Assembly: GCA_051530055.1 (NCBI GenBank)
Contig: CM121342.1
Span: 1,860,001-1,924,000, forward strand
Direction: 5' to 3'
DNA length: 64,000 nucleotides
From: Neoechinorhynchus agilis
Taxonomy: Eukaryota > Acanthocephala
The notes under the pieces were generated by a model. It did no database searches, was not told the origin of the DNA, and saw only the letters and a program-made list of their open reading frames with translations. The position numbers were made by a program, and so were the translations under genes. This document shows positions 23,141 through 34,279 of this stretch, in pieces (the first letter of the stretch is position 1; the number at the start of each line of letters is the position of its first letter).

Positions 23141-24023
23141 CTATCTTTTCTTGCGTTTTTCTCCAACAGGGCCCACAAATTTGATAACCACCGCTTTTTG
23201 AAGGATTTTTGACATCGGAATTCTCCAAAACTCCTCGGTTTGTGTCTTTTGAATTACGACTTCATTCGTCAAACACTCGTGAATGTTTCCTTCGAATTTG
23301 TCATCAGAAGAGAACTCAACAATTACGTTAGTGCCACGTTTTAGTTTTGACCAATCAATTGTTGAATCTTCGTGCTGCTCGTTAGAATCTTGAGAAACAT
23401 TTGTTTGTTCGGTGTTAACCTCGCCACCGGCAGCCTCCACGTCGGCTATAGCCTGCTCGTCGGTCAAGCGGTAGAATCCCGTTAGACTGGATTCACGTTT
23501 TAACCGAGACAACCGATTGGGAGGCGATGAGATACCCGTCTTAGCGATTGGGAGGTTCGAAGCGTTGTACGAAATCTTCTGAGGAGTTGCCATCGCCATT
23601 ACCAATCTCTGTCTCATCATTTTCCAATCTTCAGCGTCCTTCAACAAATCAGACGTGTATCCCTGTAGCTTTACCCGCATGAACTTTCTCTCGAACTTTG
23701 ATTAAGTTCATACTTAAAATGGGATTACCTTGAGTGAAGGACAATGCACTTGCTCGTTTTCCAAAACGTCCGTCCTTATAAAGTAAACTGGTCTTCTTAG
23801 TCGGCTCCAAGTAGATCGCTTCAATTGGCTCACCTTGAAAGACCAATGCATCTTTCCCTGGTTGATCGACATAAGCTTCTATTTGGTCAACGAATAGCTG
23901 CTCCTCTACTACCGCATCCTTGATAATCTCATCCATCTGTCCACTTTCGGTTTTGTGGATTAAAAGCGCCAACTCGTGTGGATCCTCGGTTGGTTCTTCT
24001 TTTCCCAATACTGTTTTCTCCAT
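23141..24023 (-). CDS. Unrecognised gene, possible SH3/Tudor-like C-terminus
   Basis: The product is not recognised. The first part (ATG at 24023 to about 23729) is an acidic N-terminus (EEPTEDPHELALLIHK) then PIEAIYLEPTKKTSLLYKDG. A donor CTCAAG|GTAATC follows. The second part (about 23700-23141) encodes a basic helix (DAEDWKMMRQRLVMAMA), a Ser/Glu linker and a ~60-residue end block WSKLKRGTNVIVEFSSDDKF...RIPMSKILQ, which resembles a small beta-barrel (Tudor or Sm-like). That is only a shape-based guess. The donor is phase 1, but the only nearby acceptor (AATCAAAG) is phase 0, so the join is one base out. An acceptor CTTTTAG lies 16 bases before the ATG. Confidence 0.55.
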
Positions 24024-24379
24024 CTTTTCTATGACTTGCTAAAAGTAAAAACTTTTCTTATTTGCTAGTAAAACACACACTACAAACGTCGGTCAAGTTC
24101 TCTAAATCCATTCTGAGTTGAAGCGCTCAAGATCTAAAAGAGAGGACGAACAAAGCGGATCAGCGTTATCGAACGATGGTGCCATTTGGCTATGGAGAAC
24201 ATCTCCTCATTGGCGCAAACTTTCTAATGAAGATTTTGTAATGAAAAGAATTTTTAAACGGATTCTATCAAGATTTTTGTCACTGATAAAAATAGCGAAT
24301 CAAAGAAACTGACAATTTTTTCCACGATAATCTCACTGATTTTTCGAATACTCAATAAAAACTTAAGGAACTACCTCAT
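24024..24379. other. Intergenic, no gene seen
   Basis: A 64-codon plus frame (24118-24312) has no recognisable feature. Nothing else is apparent. Confidence 0.3.
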
Positions 24380-24452
24380 CCAACGCTTGAGTGTGGCTAT
24401 TCAACGGGGCAACACGGCAAGCGTGATAACAACGGCCCAATGGAGTGGCGCG
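24380..24452 (+). mobile_element. RT/nuclease retroelement, extreme C-terminal tail
   Basis: About 25 codons ending in a stop read QRLSVAIQRGNTASVITT, matching the last block of the family (IQRGNAASV). The rest of the element is absent. Confidence 0.65.
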
Positions 24453-24985
24453 GAATGAGGGATTACGAAAAGTTAGTCTTTAAAGAATATATACGTCTTA
24501 TATTAAATAAAAACTTCCTAGGTTTTTGAGACGAAAGCTGTAGTGGTTCGACGTTTGAATAACTAGAAATACAAAAAACCGAGTCGATGTCGACACTTCG
24601 ACCACAAAAATGATTTATGTAAAAGAAATTGTTCTTCCCGATTTAATCGAATATTGACCAATGGCGTTGCATGCACGGATTGGGACTTTAGATTGTTTTA
24701 TAAAATGTTTTAGTGTTTACTCACGAATTCGGTACGCTTTCGAAGCTAAACACACTGCGGACGAAATTATGATGGGTGATCGGTACTTGCGTCTTTCGAT
24801 TCATCAGTATATTATCCAGCGCGAATATCCACTTGCTATCAATTTTTCGAAGGTCCTTTTTCTCGCCTTATTCCATGCAAATTAAGTTGATGAGATCATA
24901 AAAGCTCGTCCAAAATGGAAAGTATGAAAATGTTATCCATAGATTGTTTTTGGTCAGACGAAATCAAGAAAAGTGATTTAACTTG
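24453..24985. other. No identified gene
   Basis: Holds a 74-codon plus frame (24661-24885) starting MALHARIGTLDCF. It looks protein-like but matches nothing I know and has no acceptor or partner exon that I can identify. Confidence 0.25.
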
Positions 24986-24990
24986 ATTAA

Positions 24991-25020
24991 TATTTCGTCA
25001 TCTACGTGGGACTTCTTCAG
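24991..25020 (-). other. Hammerhead-like motif 3' of a Penelope-like remnant
   Basis: Minus strand: CTGAAGA, A, GTC...GAC, GAAATATT. It lies just 3' of the Penelope-type RT remnant on the same strand. It has the same extra base as the other copies. Confidence 0.45.
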
Positions 25021-25059
25021 ATCTGCTTTATTAATTAGTCGACTATATGTCAAACATAG

Positions 25060-25460
25060 GAAGTGAATGCGGAAATTTTATACTTCATAGGTCGATGACT
25101 AGACGTTCGGCTTCCGAAATAATCAAGTGAAAATTTTGCCAAGTGTTGAACGTTTAACCAAGACATCTAGAAACGAAATCTCGCCATCACCATTCTCGCT
25201 ATAGACAGTTCACTGTGTGTGCATCTTGAATGTTCAGTACAGCATTTAAAGAGTCTTTGTTGTGGTTTAAATCGGCCACGAGAAAGTGGACTCCCCTAAG
25301 GTCAGAGCTAGTGACGATCCCATGGCTACCCCATTTGTTTGATCGTAAAAATAACCATTAAATTCAAAGGCAGTCATACTCGTGCACCATTGGTCGTTTT
25401 ATTCAATGGGACATTGGCCAAGAAGGCGTTCACGTTGGCCGTAAACATTCTGTAGTGTAC
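25060..25460 (-). mobile_element. Penelope-like element RT remnant (motifs B-D)
   Basis: Minus-strand frames read NVNAFLANVPLNK, then MTAFEFNGYFYDQ.NGVAMGSS (family F.F.G..Y.Q..GVAMGSPL) and later GEISFLDVLV (I.FLDV.V). The order is that of Penelope-like RTs. Frames are interrupted by stops, so it is dead. Confidence 0.65.
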
Positions 25461-25924
25461 AATGTTTATGTTTCTAAACGCAATCGCAAACGTTAAACCA
25501 TCCTTAATGTGTGAAGCGGAGATTTGTAAAATTGATCTTCTATAAATAGACGGTATCGAGGGATGGGCTCGTGAATCGTCGGAAGGAGACAGAGAAGGCT
25601 CCCGCAGTTAATGATGATCTCGTCATATTGCTTATTGCTGACATTCTCTTGAGCGGTCTACACCTATTTACATCACTATGAAGTTCCGAGAAGGTCGACT
25701 GAAATGTTTAACCAAAGCAATTATTTGCGCTAGAACAGTCAAATCTTGCTCTAACTGTGGTCAAACAGGACATTACATATTCGCGAGGTCATGCCCGAAG
25801 TCTAAGAAATAATCTATATGGGTGCAGCATCAACAGACGGATATAGCAACTAAAGGAACTGAATGGTATCAGAGACGAATCATCTATCTTGTCCGGTTCA
25901 CATAGGCCAATATTGGGTCAGAAG
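25461..25924. other. Decayed repeat sequence, no gene
   Basis: May hold the N-terminal part of the Penelope-like remnant on the minus strand. A short plus stretch near 25755-25800 resembles a CCHC knuckle (CSNCGQTGHY). Nothing intact is seen. Confidence 0.25.
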
Positions 25925-26330
25925 GCTGATCCCTTCCCAAATCGGTCCTCCACTGAATTAAAACAGGGTTTAGACTCCACCAACCAGAACCTCTGCCCTG
26001 ACTGAAATTACAATCATTGCTCCACATCTGACACTACACAATTTTTCACGCTCAGTCGACTCTCCTGTACTCCCTTTAATTTCGTCATATGATGTCTATC
26101 TCAAGAAATTACCTCGAAATTCGTTCCCTCAATCTGAAATTCAATACTGGGATATAACCCTCATGCGTGAAAACAGCTAGAATAATTCTTCTTCCCAGAA
26201 ATGGACAGCCGATTTCCACCGAATCGTCGCGTCCAATATCCATCCTGCCTACTCTTTCAAAAATTATCGAAAAATGTTTAAAACTCGCCTTTTTGCGCTT
26301 TTCAACAACAAATAATCGCCCCTACAATTT
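25925..26330 (+). mobile_element. LINE fragment, second copy of the linker region
   Basis: Begins CTGATCCCTTCCCAAAT and is about 90% alike by eye to 19741-19880, continuing with deletions to the RT-linker region near 26300. It is a further 5'- and 3'-truncated copy of the LINE at 19.3 kb. Confidence 0.7.
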
Positions 26331-26929
26331 GGCTTGAAGCTCGGCAAGCCAAAGTTGCAATACGATGTGTAGGTCACAGTTGATCTTGACAATTCACTGC
26401 TCGAATTTCGTACCTTTATTTTGAAGCTATGGACCAATGCAGAATTTGTTAGTTGGATTGTTCATTATTCGCACTAAGAAGTACGGAAGCTTGCATTCCG
26501 AAAACGGTTTAAACTAGAGTTCTTGAATTTCGGCAGCAAAACACCGTTGTCCACCTCCTTGGAAAACGATATCCACTCGAAAGACAAAAATCTTTGGTAA
26601 CTCCCAAAGATGAGGCTGCGGTATTATTAAGAATTAGAGATGCGAATCAAATAGTTACGTTCACATCTCACGATATTTTTTGCTCTGTTTCGCAATCGCT
26701 CAGCATTATCGTGTTTTTGGAGTAAAACAAGATTGACGATGTCGGCGGACCTTAGGCGATCATTACTCAAATTTGCAGCATTAAAAGGCCGAAAAATTCT
26801 ACCAATTTAAAAGTTGATGATAGAGCTTTAAGTATACTTTCTACGATTAGTTAAGCCGCCTCCACCGCCGACGACGCTGATGTCGTCCCCTCGCTTCGCT
26901 CGGAACGTGGATGCTAGACAACAATATGA
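26331..26929. other. No gene seen
   Basis: No domain or structured repeat is recognised. Confidence 0.25.
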
Positions 26930-29440
26930 AGGAACCTTGCCCGTTTAATCGGGACACCAAACCGAAATTATGTTCACCAAATCACTGACACAGACACCTT
27001 GAACGCGCCACTTATCGATCGCGCTCAACCTGAGAAGACCAACGCTGCTGGGCTCCCACGCGTCTCTACTGGTGTGTGTTCGGTTTGCGGTAAGTCTTAT
27101 TAACCAATTCGGGGGTTTTGTTTGTCCATGGTCCCCGGGATCTCTGCTGCAGCGGGTCTAGTTCACCACAATCAACCGATCTGTTTATGCGTGGGACTTC
27201 TCAGATCACCACTGACTCTATTTCGATACCTGATATCGTGCGGATTCTGCCCAGGAACGTCCTGAAACGGATCCCAAAGGACGCACGATATCAGGTCGCC
27301 AACGCATTTACGGGATTGCTCAACAATTGCCTCCAAAAGAACTGTGCGCCATCATGGACACGGCTTTTCGCATTCCCGCGCTTATTCCTCTGCACCAGCG
27401 GTGATTCTGGGGTGTCTTTGGCATCTACAATCAAGGAAAGGTTAGCCTCCTTTGAGCAGATATTTAGCAATTTCGAAATGAAATTTCGCAAGGTTCGTAA
27501 GGGATGCACGAAGGAAAGGTTTCGTTGCCGTTTTTCAAAGCGATCCCTGACTGAACCTGTCTCTTCGAAGCTTGCGAACGAAGATGTTCGGGGGGGGGGT
27601 GTTCGATTATTGTCATCCTCCGACAGTTTTGCACAAGGAGACAACGCGACACTACAAATACTCCGATCAAAACACCCATGCAGTAGTGGCAGTTTTGAAA
27701 TTCCACCTCCTCCCATAAAAGACAGGACACCCACTCAAATTTCACAATTAAAATAGGCCATCTCATGTTTTGCAAGTGGTTCGGGTCATGGGCTTTACGG
27801 GCTATGGCCTCAGCACCTAAAGGGCATAATGTCCTTAGCTCTCTCTAGAAAGTGTGCATTCTCGGTTAGTCGACCGCCTGACTGGAGAGGTTTTTGAATC
27901 CCGTTGCAAAAGACCTATTTTTCGGAGCATCATTATGTGCTCTCACAAGAAAAAAAGGTGGGATTCGTCCCATCGCCGTATCTTAGACGATACGCCGACT
28001 TGCAGGAAAAATTCTCTGTAAACGTATCACAGAGAAAACCGGACAGCAACTTCGCCCAGTCCAACTGGGTTGCTGCACATCCTGCGGGGCGGAAGCTATT
28101 GTCCACGCGCTAGGAAAATTTACTACGAGGAGTTCAGAGCCGTGCGTCATTCTTAAGTGTTATTTTCAGAATGCCTTTAACTCTCTCACTAGAGAAAACA
28201 TGTTCTGCGCAATTAGGGAACACGCACCAGAAGCCTTCCAGCATTTTCTCGATGCCTACGGGACCGCGACTGCTTTGCTTTTCGAAGACCACCTCATTTG
28301 GTCCGAAAGAGGAGTGCAGCAAGGAGATCCCCTCGGTCCAATCGCATCCTCACTAACAGTAAACCCAATAGCGCATTCTCTCCATTCCAGCTTCAACGCT
28401 TGGTACTTATATGACGGTACGCTAGGAGGTAATCCCTCCGTTGTACTGCGCGATTTGGATACGCTGAAAAGGGAGACCTCGAGAATGGGCATTGAGCTCA
28501 ATGCTGGAAAGTGTGAGCTCCTAGTATTAAATATCTAAGACGCCGGCAAAGTCAAGAAGCTAATGGATGGGTTCGAGGCCGTAGCTCAAGGTCTGAAACT
28601 CGTGACTCCAAAGCAACTCAGCCTTCCGGGTAGTTGCGTCTTTGATTCAAATGTGGAAGCTAAGATCGGCCGTATCATACCGAAACTTTCGTTGCTGTGC
28701 GATAGGGCGAGCGCTCTCTTGGCTCACGAATCGCTATTTCTGGCGTGGTTGGAGGCTGCTCCTCTGGCATCTGTGGGATCTCTTCTCACTGATGAGGTAA
28801 CGGGGATCGCAGTGTCCTTAAGACTTGGTCCCCGATATGCACGCCTCATTGCTGTCGATGTGGGTCTTTGGTTGATGCTTTCGGGCGACACGGTCTCGTT
28901 TGCCGAAAGTCAGGAGGAAAGTTCTCACGCCATTCTGAGATCAATAGCGTAATTTCTCCGGCGTTGAGAACGGCGAACTTCCCCAACATCTTGGAACCCG
29001 CCCATCTTTGTCGACTAGACGGTCGTCGACCTGACGGAATTTCGGTCTTTCCGTGGCGGGAGGGCAAATGCCTTCTCCAGGTCGTCACGTGTGTGGACAC
29101 CCTCGCAGTGAGCAACATTCCGTACTCCCTCGAAATCCCTGGAGGTGCAGCCAGTGCAGCGGAAGGGAGGAAGGTACGAAAATATAGGGACTTAGCAAGG
29201 ACCCACTACTTTGTCCCCTTGGCAGCTCGGCACTCACTCTGCTCCAGGATCTCTCGAAGAAATTGAGAGAAACGACCGGCGATGCACGAGCAGGTGTATT
29301 CCTGCGACAAAATATCTCGCTTGCAGTACAACGAGGCAATGCTGCTAGCGTGATAGCGACAACCGGGGAAGGCGAGAAGCTCCAATTTTTGGCGGACGGT
29401 GGTGATTGCACATTTTGTACTTTAACAAATAAAATTTGGT
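26930..29440 (+). mobile_element. Retroelement with RT and C-terminal PD-(D/E)xK-like domain, degenerate
   Basis: The longest copy of a family with at least six pieces in this window. Order on the plus strand: CSVCGK knuckle (27075); long N-terminal block 27118-27756 with VLKRIPKDARYQVANAF and ending IPPPP; an RT N-terminal part broken by stops; motif A as YFQNAFNSL (Asp lost); ERGVQQGDPLGP (motif B); WYLYDGTLGG (motif C, first Asp replaced); then a post-RT block with DEVTGIAVSLRLG. The C-terminal domain is DAFGRHGLVC, GGKFSRHSEIN, RRPDGISVFPW and CVDTLA (nuclease-like), then TGDARAGVFL and LAVQRGNAASV. Frameshifts and lost catalytic Asps show it is dead. Confidence 0.8.
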
Positions 29441-29490
29441 CAATAAAAATGTAACTGTGTTACAAGGCTGTAAAAATTTAAACAAATTGT

Positions 29491-31070
29491 ATGATCGCTG
29501 TTTCGTCGATGCAAAATTGCGCTCATTTCAACCAACAGATCAACTTTAATTCGGACACGCGTCTTCCCGTTTTTCTTACTCCTTGTTTATCTGATAACTA
29601 TGTTAACATGTTATATTTTCAAGAAACCGGCTTTTATAAATTGCTTCCTTTTGATAATTATGATTTTCATATTCTTCTCCCTTGCTCCTCATCAACCAAT
29701 CAGCATATTAGCTTCTCTGGAGGACTCCAAACATTTATTCTTAAATCTTACTCTTCTAGACTTCTCTTTCAAACAAAAAATATCTCTTTTGTAATGCGAA
29801 TTCTATCTTTTAAGAATCCCTTCTGTGGTACCTCATCTTTCTTCTCTTCTACTCTTATCATTTGCAACTTGTGTATTCAACCCAGACATGTGGGAAAATT
29901 TACTAAATCTTTTGTACGTATCCTCCGTTACTGGAATCCCGAATTTATTGTCGGTGATTTCAATAGTAATTTTTTAAATGCCTTTAGGCCCTTTTTTAAG
30001 TTTCACAATTTTTTGCTCCCTAAATATCCTTCATTTCATAATGTTAAATCCAAAAGACAAACCTTCTTGGATGGCGCAATTATTAAAAAGTAAATTCTAA
30101 TTGCATTCTATCCTGCTTCCCAACTTCAGTCACAGAGATTGTTAGCACATGACTTCATTCTTTTTAAATCTAATGGCATTTCTCTTAAGGACACTTTTGT
30201 TTTTAATCCTCAAAGCTTATCGAAATATCCTCTGTACATAAAAATTTAATTATCAAGTCTATGATCAAGCGACCCCCTGTTTGTCATGAAGCCAACATGT
30301 TTTATAAAAAAGCTGTTATAGCTGATTTGTAGTGAAAAATTTTTACACGGCTAAGTTTTATCATCAAGTTTGGTTAGACAAAACGAAGCTGATCTCTCTT
30401 AAGCCTTCTGTAAGGACTTTTGGTCCTGTATTTTGAAAAGAAGATCAGTTTGCTGGAAGGCAAAAGCATCTAACTGGATTGGCTCTATATCTTATCCTGC
30501 AGTAATCGAGTCTATTTTGATGGCACATACTTTTAGTGCATGTTCTTCTCCTCCACTTCCTAAATAAAAAGTCTTCATGGAATTTCGAAGTGGAAGCTTT
30601 TTTAAAGGCTTGTAAATCAAACCCCTCTAAGGCTTATAATATAAGTGGCACTTCACCCAAAAATTTTACTGCTATCTCTTATGAAGTTCAATCGATTTTT
30701 TTAACAGGCTTCGTTTACCGAAAATTGATTTTAATGATTCCCTTAACGTTAATATTCTTAAGAAAATTTTTATTCGACGTATTTTTAACGCTACCTACAT
30801 GATGATATATTTCTATTTTGTAAAGCTAGAACATATTCAATCCTAACTAATAATATAGCTAATTATATGCATTCTTTGTCGTCGGAACTTAGGAAAGCCA
30901 ATTTAGTTACAAACAATAACAAAACTTTCTTTATTCCACTTACTAAAACCTTGGTCTCGAGGAAGCTCCTAATTAATGAATTAGCATCTAATTTAAATTT
31001 CCTTAATATCAACTTTAGATCACATTCCAGGATTTTAGATGTAGACTTCCCCCACCAGATGTAATGTGAC
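29491..31070 (+). mobile_element. Retroelement with APE-type endonuclease, degenerate
   Basis: The plus-strand frame 29491-30093 (200 codons) carries LYFQETGF (endonuclease catalytic Glu) and FIVGDFNSN (GDFN), then, after a stop, AHDFILFKSN (position of the SDH motif). A later frame near 30867-31064 reads LSSELRKANLVTNNNKTFF, similar to the part after RT motif C in LINEs. The AT-rich codon use differs from the GC-rich element just upstream. It is interrupted by many stops. Confidence 0.6.
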
Positions 31071-31110
31071 GCGTCAATTGAGAATCCCTGTGTATATGTG
31101 TTTTAGATCG

Positions 31111-31144
31111 CTGAAGAAGATCCGAGATAGTGGATCGAAATATC
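31111..31144 (+). other. Hammerhead-like motif
   Basis: CTGAAGA, A, GATCC...GGATC, GAAATATC at the 3' side of the retroelement at 29.5-31.1 kb. Apart from strand, the core is identical to the copy at 3932-3965. The flanks (AATAAATTCTTAATTTCATT) are also shared. Confidence 0.45.
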
Positions 31145-31199
31145 AAATCAATAAATTCTTAATTTCATTTATTTTCTCCTATCGACAAACATAGAATTT

Positions 31200-31938
31200 T
31201 TATCAACTCTTCCGTTAAAAGCCTATTGACAAAAACAGTTATCTTCATCAAAAGAGCAAAAAGGCTCTCCATCTCTTCTCCTTTTATCTCCAAAGTTTTA
31301 AAAATCTTTTTATGGGGTTCCATTGGTTTTTTCGCACGAGGCTGGCCCCTGAAAATAGGCTTTCCTTTTTTTGTATCTTGCTAAATAAGCTTAGTGGTAT
31401 TCTCTTTAGAAATAATATAGATACGGAACCCCTTTTTCCCTTTTAACAAGACTTTAATTGTCTAAAATCTGGTTTTTTTCTAACCCTAATTCTAACTGTA
31501 AATATTTTAAATACAACTTTTCGGTTCTTACAATCTTTTACAATAACTCTTCTAGTTTTTCACCCATTAATTCCACTAATTTATTAAACAGGAAAGAGGT
31601 AAGTGATTTCTTTACCCTCATCTCTCTTTTACAGGCTCAGAATAGGAAAAGTATACTTATTAATAGACAATAGAAAGGGTACTCGAGGCTGCTGTGAGGG
31701 ATTTAAGAGATATTCAACTCACAGTTGTCGTAAGCCCGGGACATGCTGGATCTTATAAACTAAAGAATTGGAGAACTGATTTGTGTGTGTTTGTATGAGG
31801 CGTATGAATAATAATAAACAAATATTTCTACGTAGCAAAAATATTAGATATAAAAATATACATTAGAACTGTAAATTGTTAGGTTCGTTCAGTTAATTCC
31901 ATGCTATTTACCTTCGTTCTCATATATAAGAATTTTAG
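31200..31938. other. Intergenic, upstream of the F-box/WD40 gene
   Basis: AT-rich, with a 71-codon frame (31458-31673) that is probably retroelement debris. It ends in an acceptor GAATTTTAG at 31938. Confidence 0.3.
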
Positions 31939-31956
31939 TTGCAAAAACTAGAAAAC

Positions 31957-33543
31957 ATGGAACAATATAATAAAGCACAAAGGCTAACCTTAAACTCAAA
32001 TAACGCGGGAACAGAAGGAAATAATAATTCCAAGGAAGAGAAACCTACGTCCTCCCTGTCGGCAACTTATGATTCAACGGCGTATCCCATCTTACCGTAC
32101 GAAGTGATTTTACAAATAATAGAACATCTCTCAGCACAAGATCTTAACAGTTTCTCGCGAACATGTATTCAATTACACAATGAAATAACGCAGAATCGAG
32201 AATACCTATGGAATATTCGACATTTTGAAAACAAACTCGAATATTATGGTCCGTGGTTCAAAGAAAACAATATCCTCGAGTCTTATTGGATGCACATGAA
32301 TTCTGAAGGACAAAAAGCTTATCCAAACTTCTGGCAAAGATTTATGTTGGAAGATTGTTTAAAAAAAGTGTGGAAAGATAAGACATTTAGTAAAATAGTT
32401 GGTAAAGATACATTACATGGTTCAGAAAAAGTTTGTGGTTTTTTATATGACGGCAAGTATACAGTTACCTTTGACGAAGAAGGAGAGATACAAATATGGG
32501 AATTCAGTCGGCATCTGCAATCTATCCAAGTATTTAATTTAAGCGAAGGTAGTGTGGAACTTCAATATCCATATTTGATTACTGCGTCGTACGATGGTGT
32601 CATTTATGTTTGCCACCTTCCGAGCTCAGAAATTCTTTTTGGAGATCGCCCTCAAGGGTCGATTTCGTGTTTAAAAACAATGATTCCATTTGGACGAGAT
32701 TTGATATTCACTGGAAGCGATGAAGGAACTATCGTGATGAATAGTTTAACGAGAGACGATAATGCCGAATCGCGTTATAATTCCATGGTGTTTATCGATA
32801 TATTCCAAGATGATCGATCAAACGAGATTTTCCATCTTTGTACAAGCAGAAATTATTTAGCCAGTTGTTGCGACAACGATGTTATAACGGTCCGCCGGAT
32901 AAATGATGACCTGCGAGTTTACGTGGTGCATAAGTTAAAATGCCATTCGGAATCAATAGATTGCCTTTATCTGGACGATTCGAGGGTTATTTGCATTTGT
33001 TTCAACGACATTATAACAATGTGGGATTTGCCCAGCGGAGATGTCCGAACGGTTTTAGACGATTTAGGCTATAGTTTTCATTCGATGACAATCTTTGGTA
33101 AACATGTCTTTATTGGCGATAATGAAGGGCAAGTTTATGTGTACGATATGGATAACAAGAAGCGATTGTATACACTTCAAAAAAATGTTGGTCATTCTAA
33201 AAAAGTCCGATGGATCAGTGTAACAAGGTCAAATATTGTCACTTGTGGAGACGATGGACGACTTATTATCTGGAATGGAAATACAGGTGAATTGATTCGT
33301 ATATTTGAGATGAAAGGAAGTGATAACAGAAGGATGCCGCTAAAAATGGTTTCTTGTTCTGAAACACGGATTGTTTGTATCGGACAAACGACTTACTCTT
33401 CATTAATTTATCATATTGATTTTACTCCTGAAAATATTGGAAAGTCATTGAACGATGCAAACATGCATCCAGAGAATCCACTTTGTTGGATTGTTAACCC
33501 TCAACATGTAATGAAGCCGCTTTCGTTTAAATCAAACTATTAG
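31957..33543 (+). CDS. F-box/WD40-repeat protein
   Basis: A probable substrate receptor of an SCF ubiquitin ligase. Single exon, 528 residues, ATG at 31957, 19 bases after an AATTTTAG acceptor. The first 40 residues are Asn/Ser/Glu-rich and disordered. The F-box lies at about 42-85 (YPILPYEVILQIIEHLS..DLNSFSRTC, the L.P.E....I...L...DL pattern that binds Skp1). The rest folds as WD40-like blades: EIQIWEF, GVIYVCHL, GTIVMNS, DIITMWDLPSG, GQVYVYDMDN and GRLIIWNGNTG are blade ends, about seven in all. I cannot name the orthologue; it is not close to Fbxw7 or beta-TrCP in the parts I can compare. AATAAA follows at about 33578. Confidence 0.8.
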   Translation: MEQYNKAQRLTLNSNNAGTEGNNNSKEEKPTSSLSATYDSTAYPILPYEVILQIIEHLSAQDLNSFSRTCIQLHNEITQNREYLWNIRHFENKLEYYGPWFKENNILESYWMHMNSEGQKAYPNFWQRFMLEDCLKKVWKDKTFSKIVGKDTLHGSEKVCGFLYDGKYTVTFDEEGEIQIWEFSRHLQSIQVFNLSEGSVELQYPYLITASYDGVIYVCHLPSSEILFGDRPQGSISCLKTMIPFGRDLIFTGSDEGTIVMNSLTRDDNAESRYNSMVFIDIFQDDRSNEIFHLCTSRNYLASCCDNDVITVRRINDDLRVYVVHKLKCHSESIDCLYLDDSRVICICFNDIITMWDLPSGDVRTVLDDLGYSFHSMTIFGKHVFIGDNEGQVYVYDMDNKKRLYTLQKNVGHSKKVRWISVTRSNIVTCGDDGRLIIWNGNTGELIRIFEMKGSDNRRMPLKMVSCSETRIVCIGQTTYSSLIYHIDFTPENIGKSLNDANMHPENPLCWIVNPQHVMKPLSFKSNY

Positions 33544-33699
33544 ATTATAAAATGATTATGATTAAGTCCAATTTATAATAAAATATCTATAAAAAATTTT
33601 ATTTGGTGGATCGTTAACACATTTCACAATCGCGTGCCATCGTTTTTTGATTGTCTTTATTTTCACAGTTTATTCGATAATTAAAGTAACAAAAAGAGA

Positions 33700-33772
33700 G
33701 CTTATAAACATTCACGCCACCGCTCTGGATCACTTACCTGCTATCCTGGTGTAACGGTCGAAAGGACCGTAT
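33700..33772 (-). mobile_element. RT/nuclease retroelement, 3' tail fragment
   Basis: About 65 bases nearly match 18318-18375 (CCACCGCTCTGGATCACT, then TCCTGGTGTA.CGGTCGAAAG), which encode the end of the family's ORF. The fragment starts about 160 bases after the F-box gene stop. Confidence 0.65.
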
Positions 33773-33850
33773 GTAATTGAAACGAAATATTTATGGATTA
33801 ATTTTTATTGAGTGAATATAATCCCGATCATAACATAATCGATTTATTTG

Positions 33851-34232
33851 AAATATTTCGCAAGGTAAATCCGTCAATTCAGTCATCTAAAAAGTTGTTA
33901 CATTTTATGTGTAATATAGCTCAGGTGCACGGGATCGCCATTCCCTAAATTGCGCTTTTGATCTTTAACGCGACGCTGGCCGGTAGTTTTGAGGTAAAGT
34001 TTTGTTTCCTTCCGTTGTGTTGGACGCAGGGAAATGCAAGGCTTCCAAAACAAGTCGTTTTAAGGTTTTGCTCTCTTTCCAAAAAACAAACTTTAGCTTA
34101 AAACTACCTGCTAGCGAGGTGTTAAAAATAATTGAAAAACGCAATACAGCGCAGGGAGTTCCAGCGGATACATGGTCTCCGAACTTCGGGAATGTCGATC
34201 TGATGTTACCTCGTGAAATATTTAAAATAAAT
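33851..34232. repeat. Inverted pair of hammerhead-like motifs
   Basis: At 33851-33882 (minus) and 34199-34220 (plus) there are degenerate forms of the motif at 11149 (…TTACCT..CG.GAAATATTT.AAATAAATC). Their outward arms are similar, so the two ends face each other as in a fold-back. A 91-codon plus frame between them (34002-34277) has no known match. Confidence 0.45.
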
Positions 34233-34279
34233 CAAATTTCTCCTGTACGGAGTATGCTCACCACAATTTTAATTTGATT

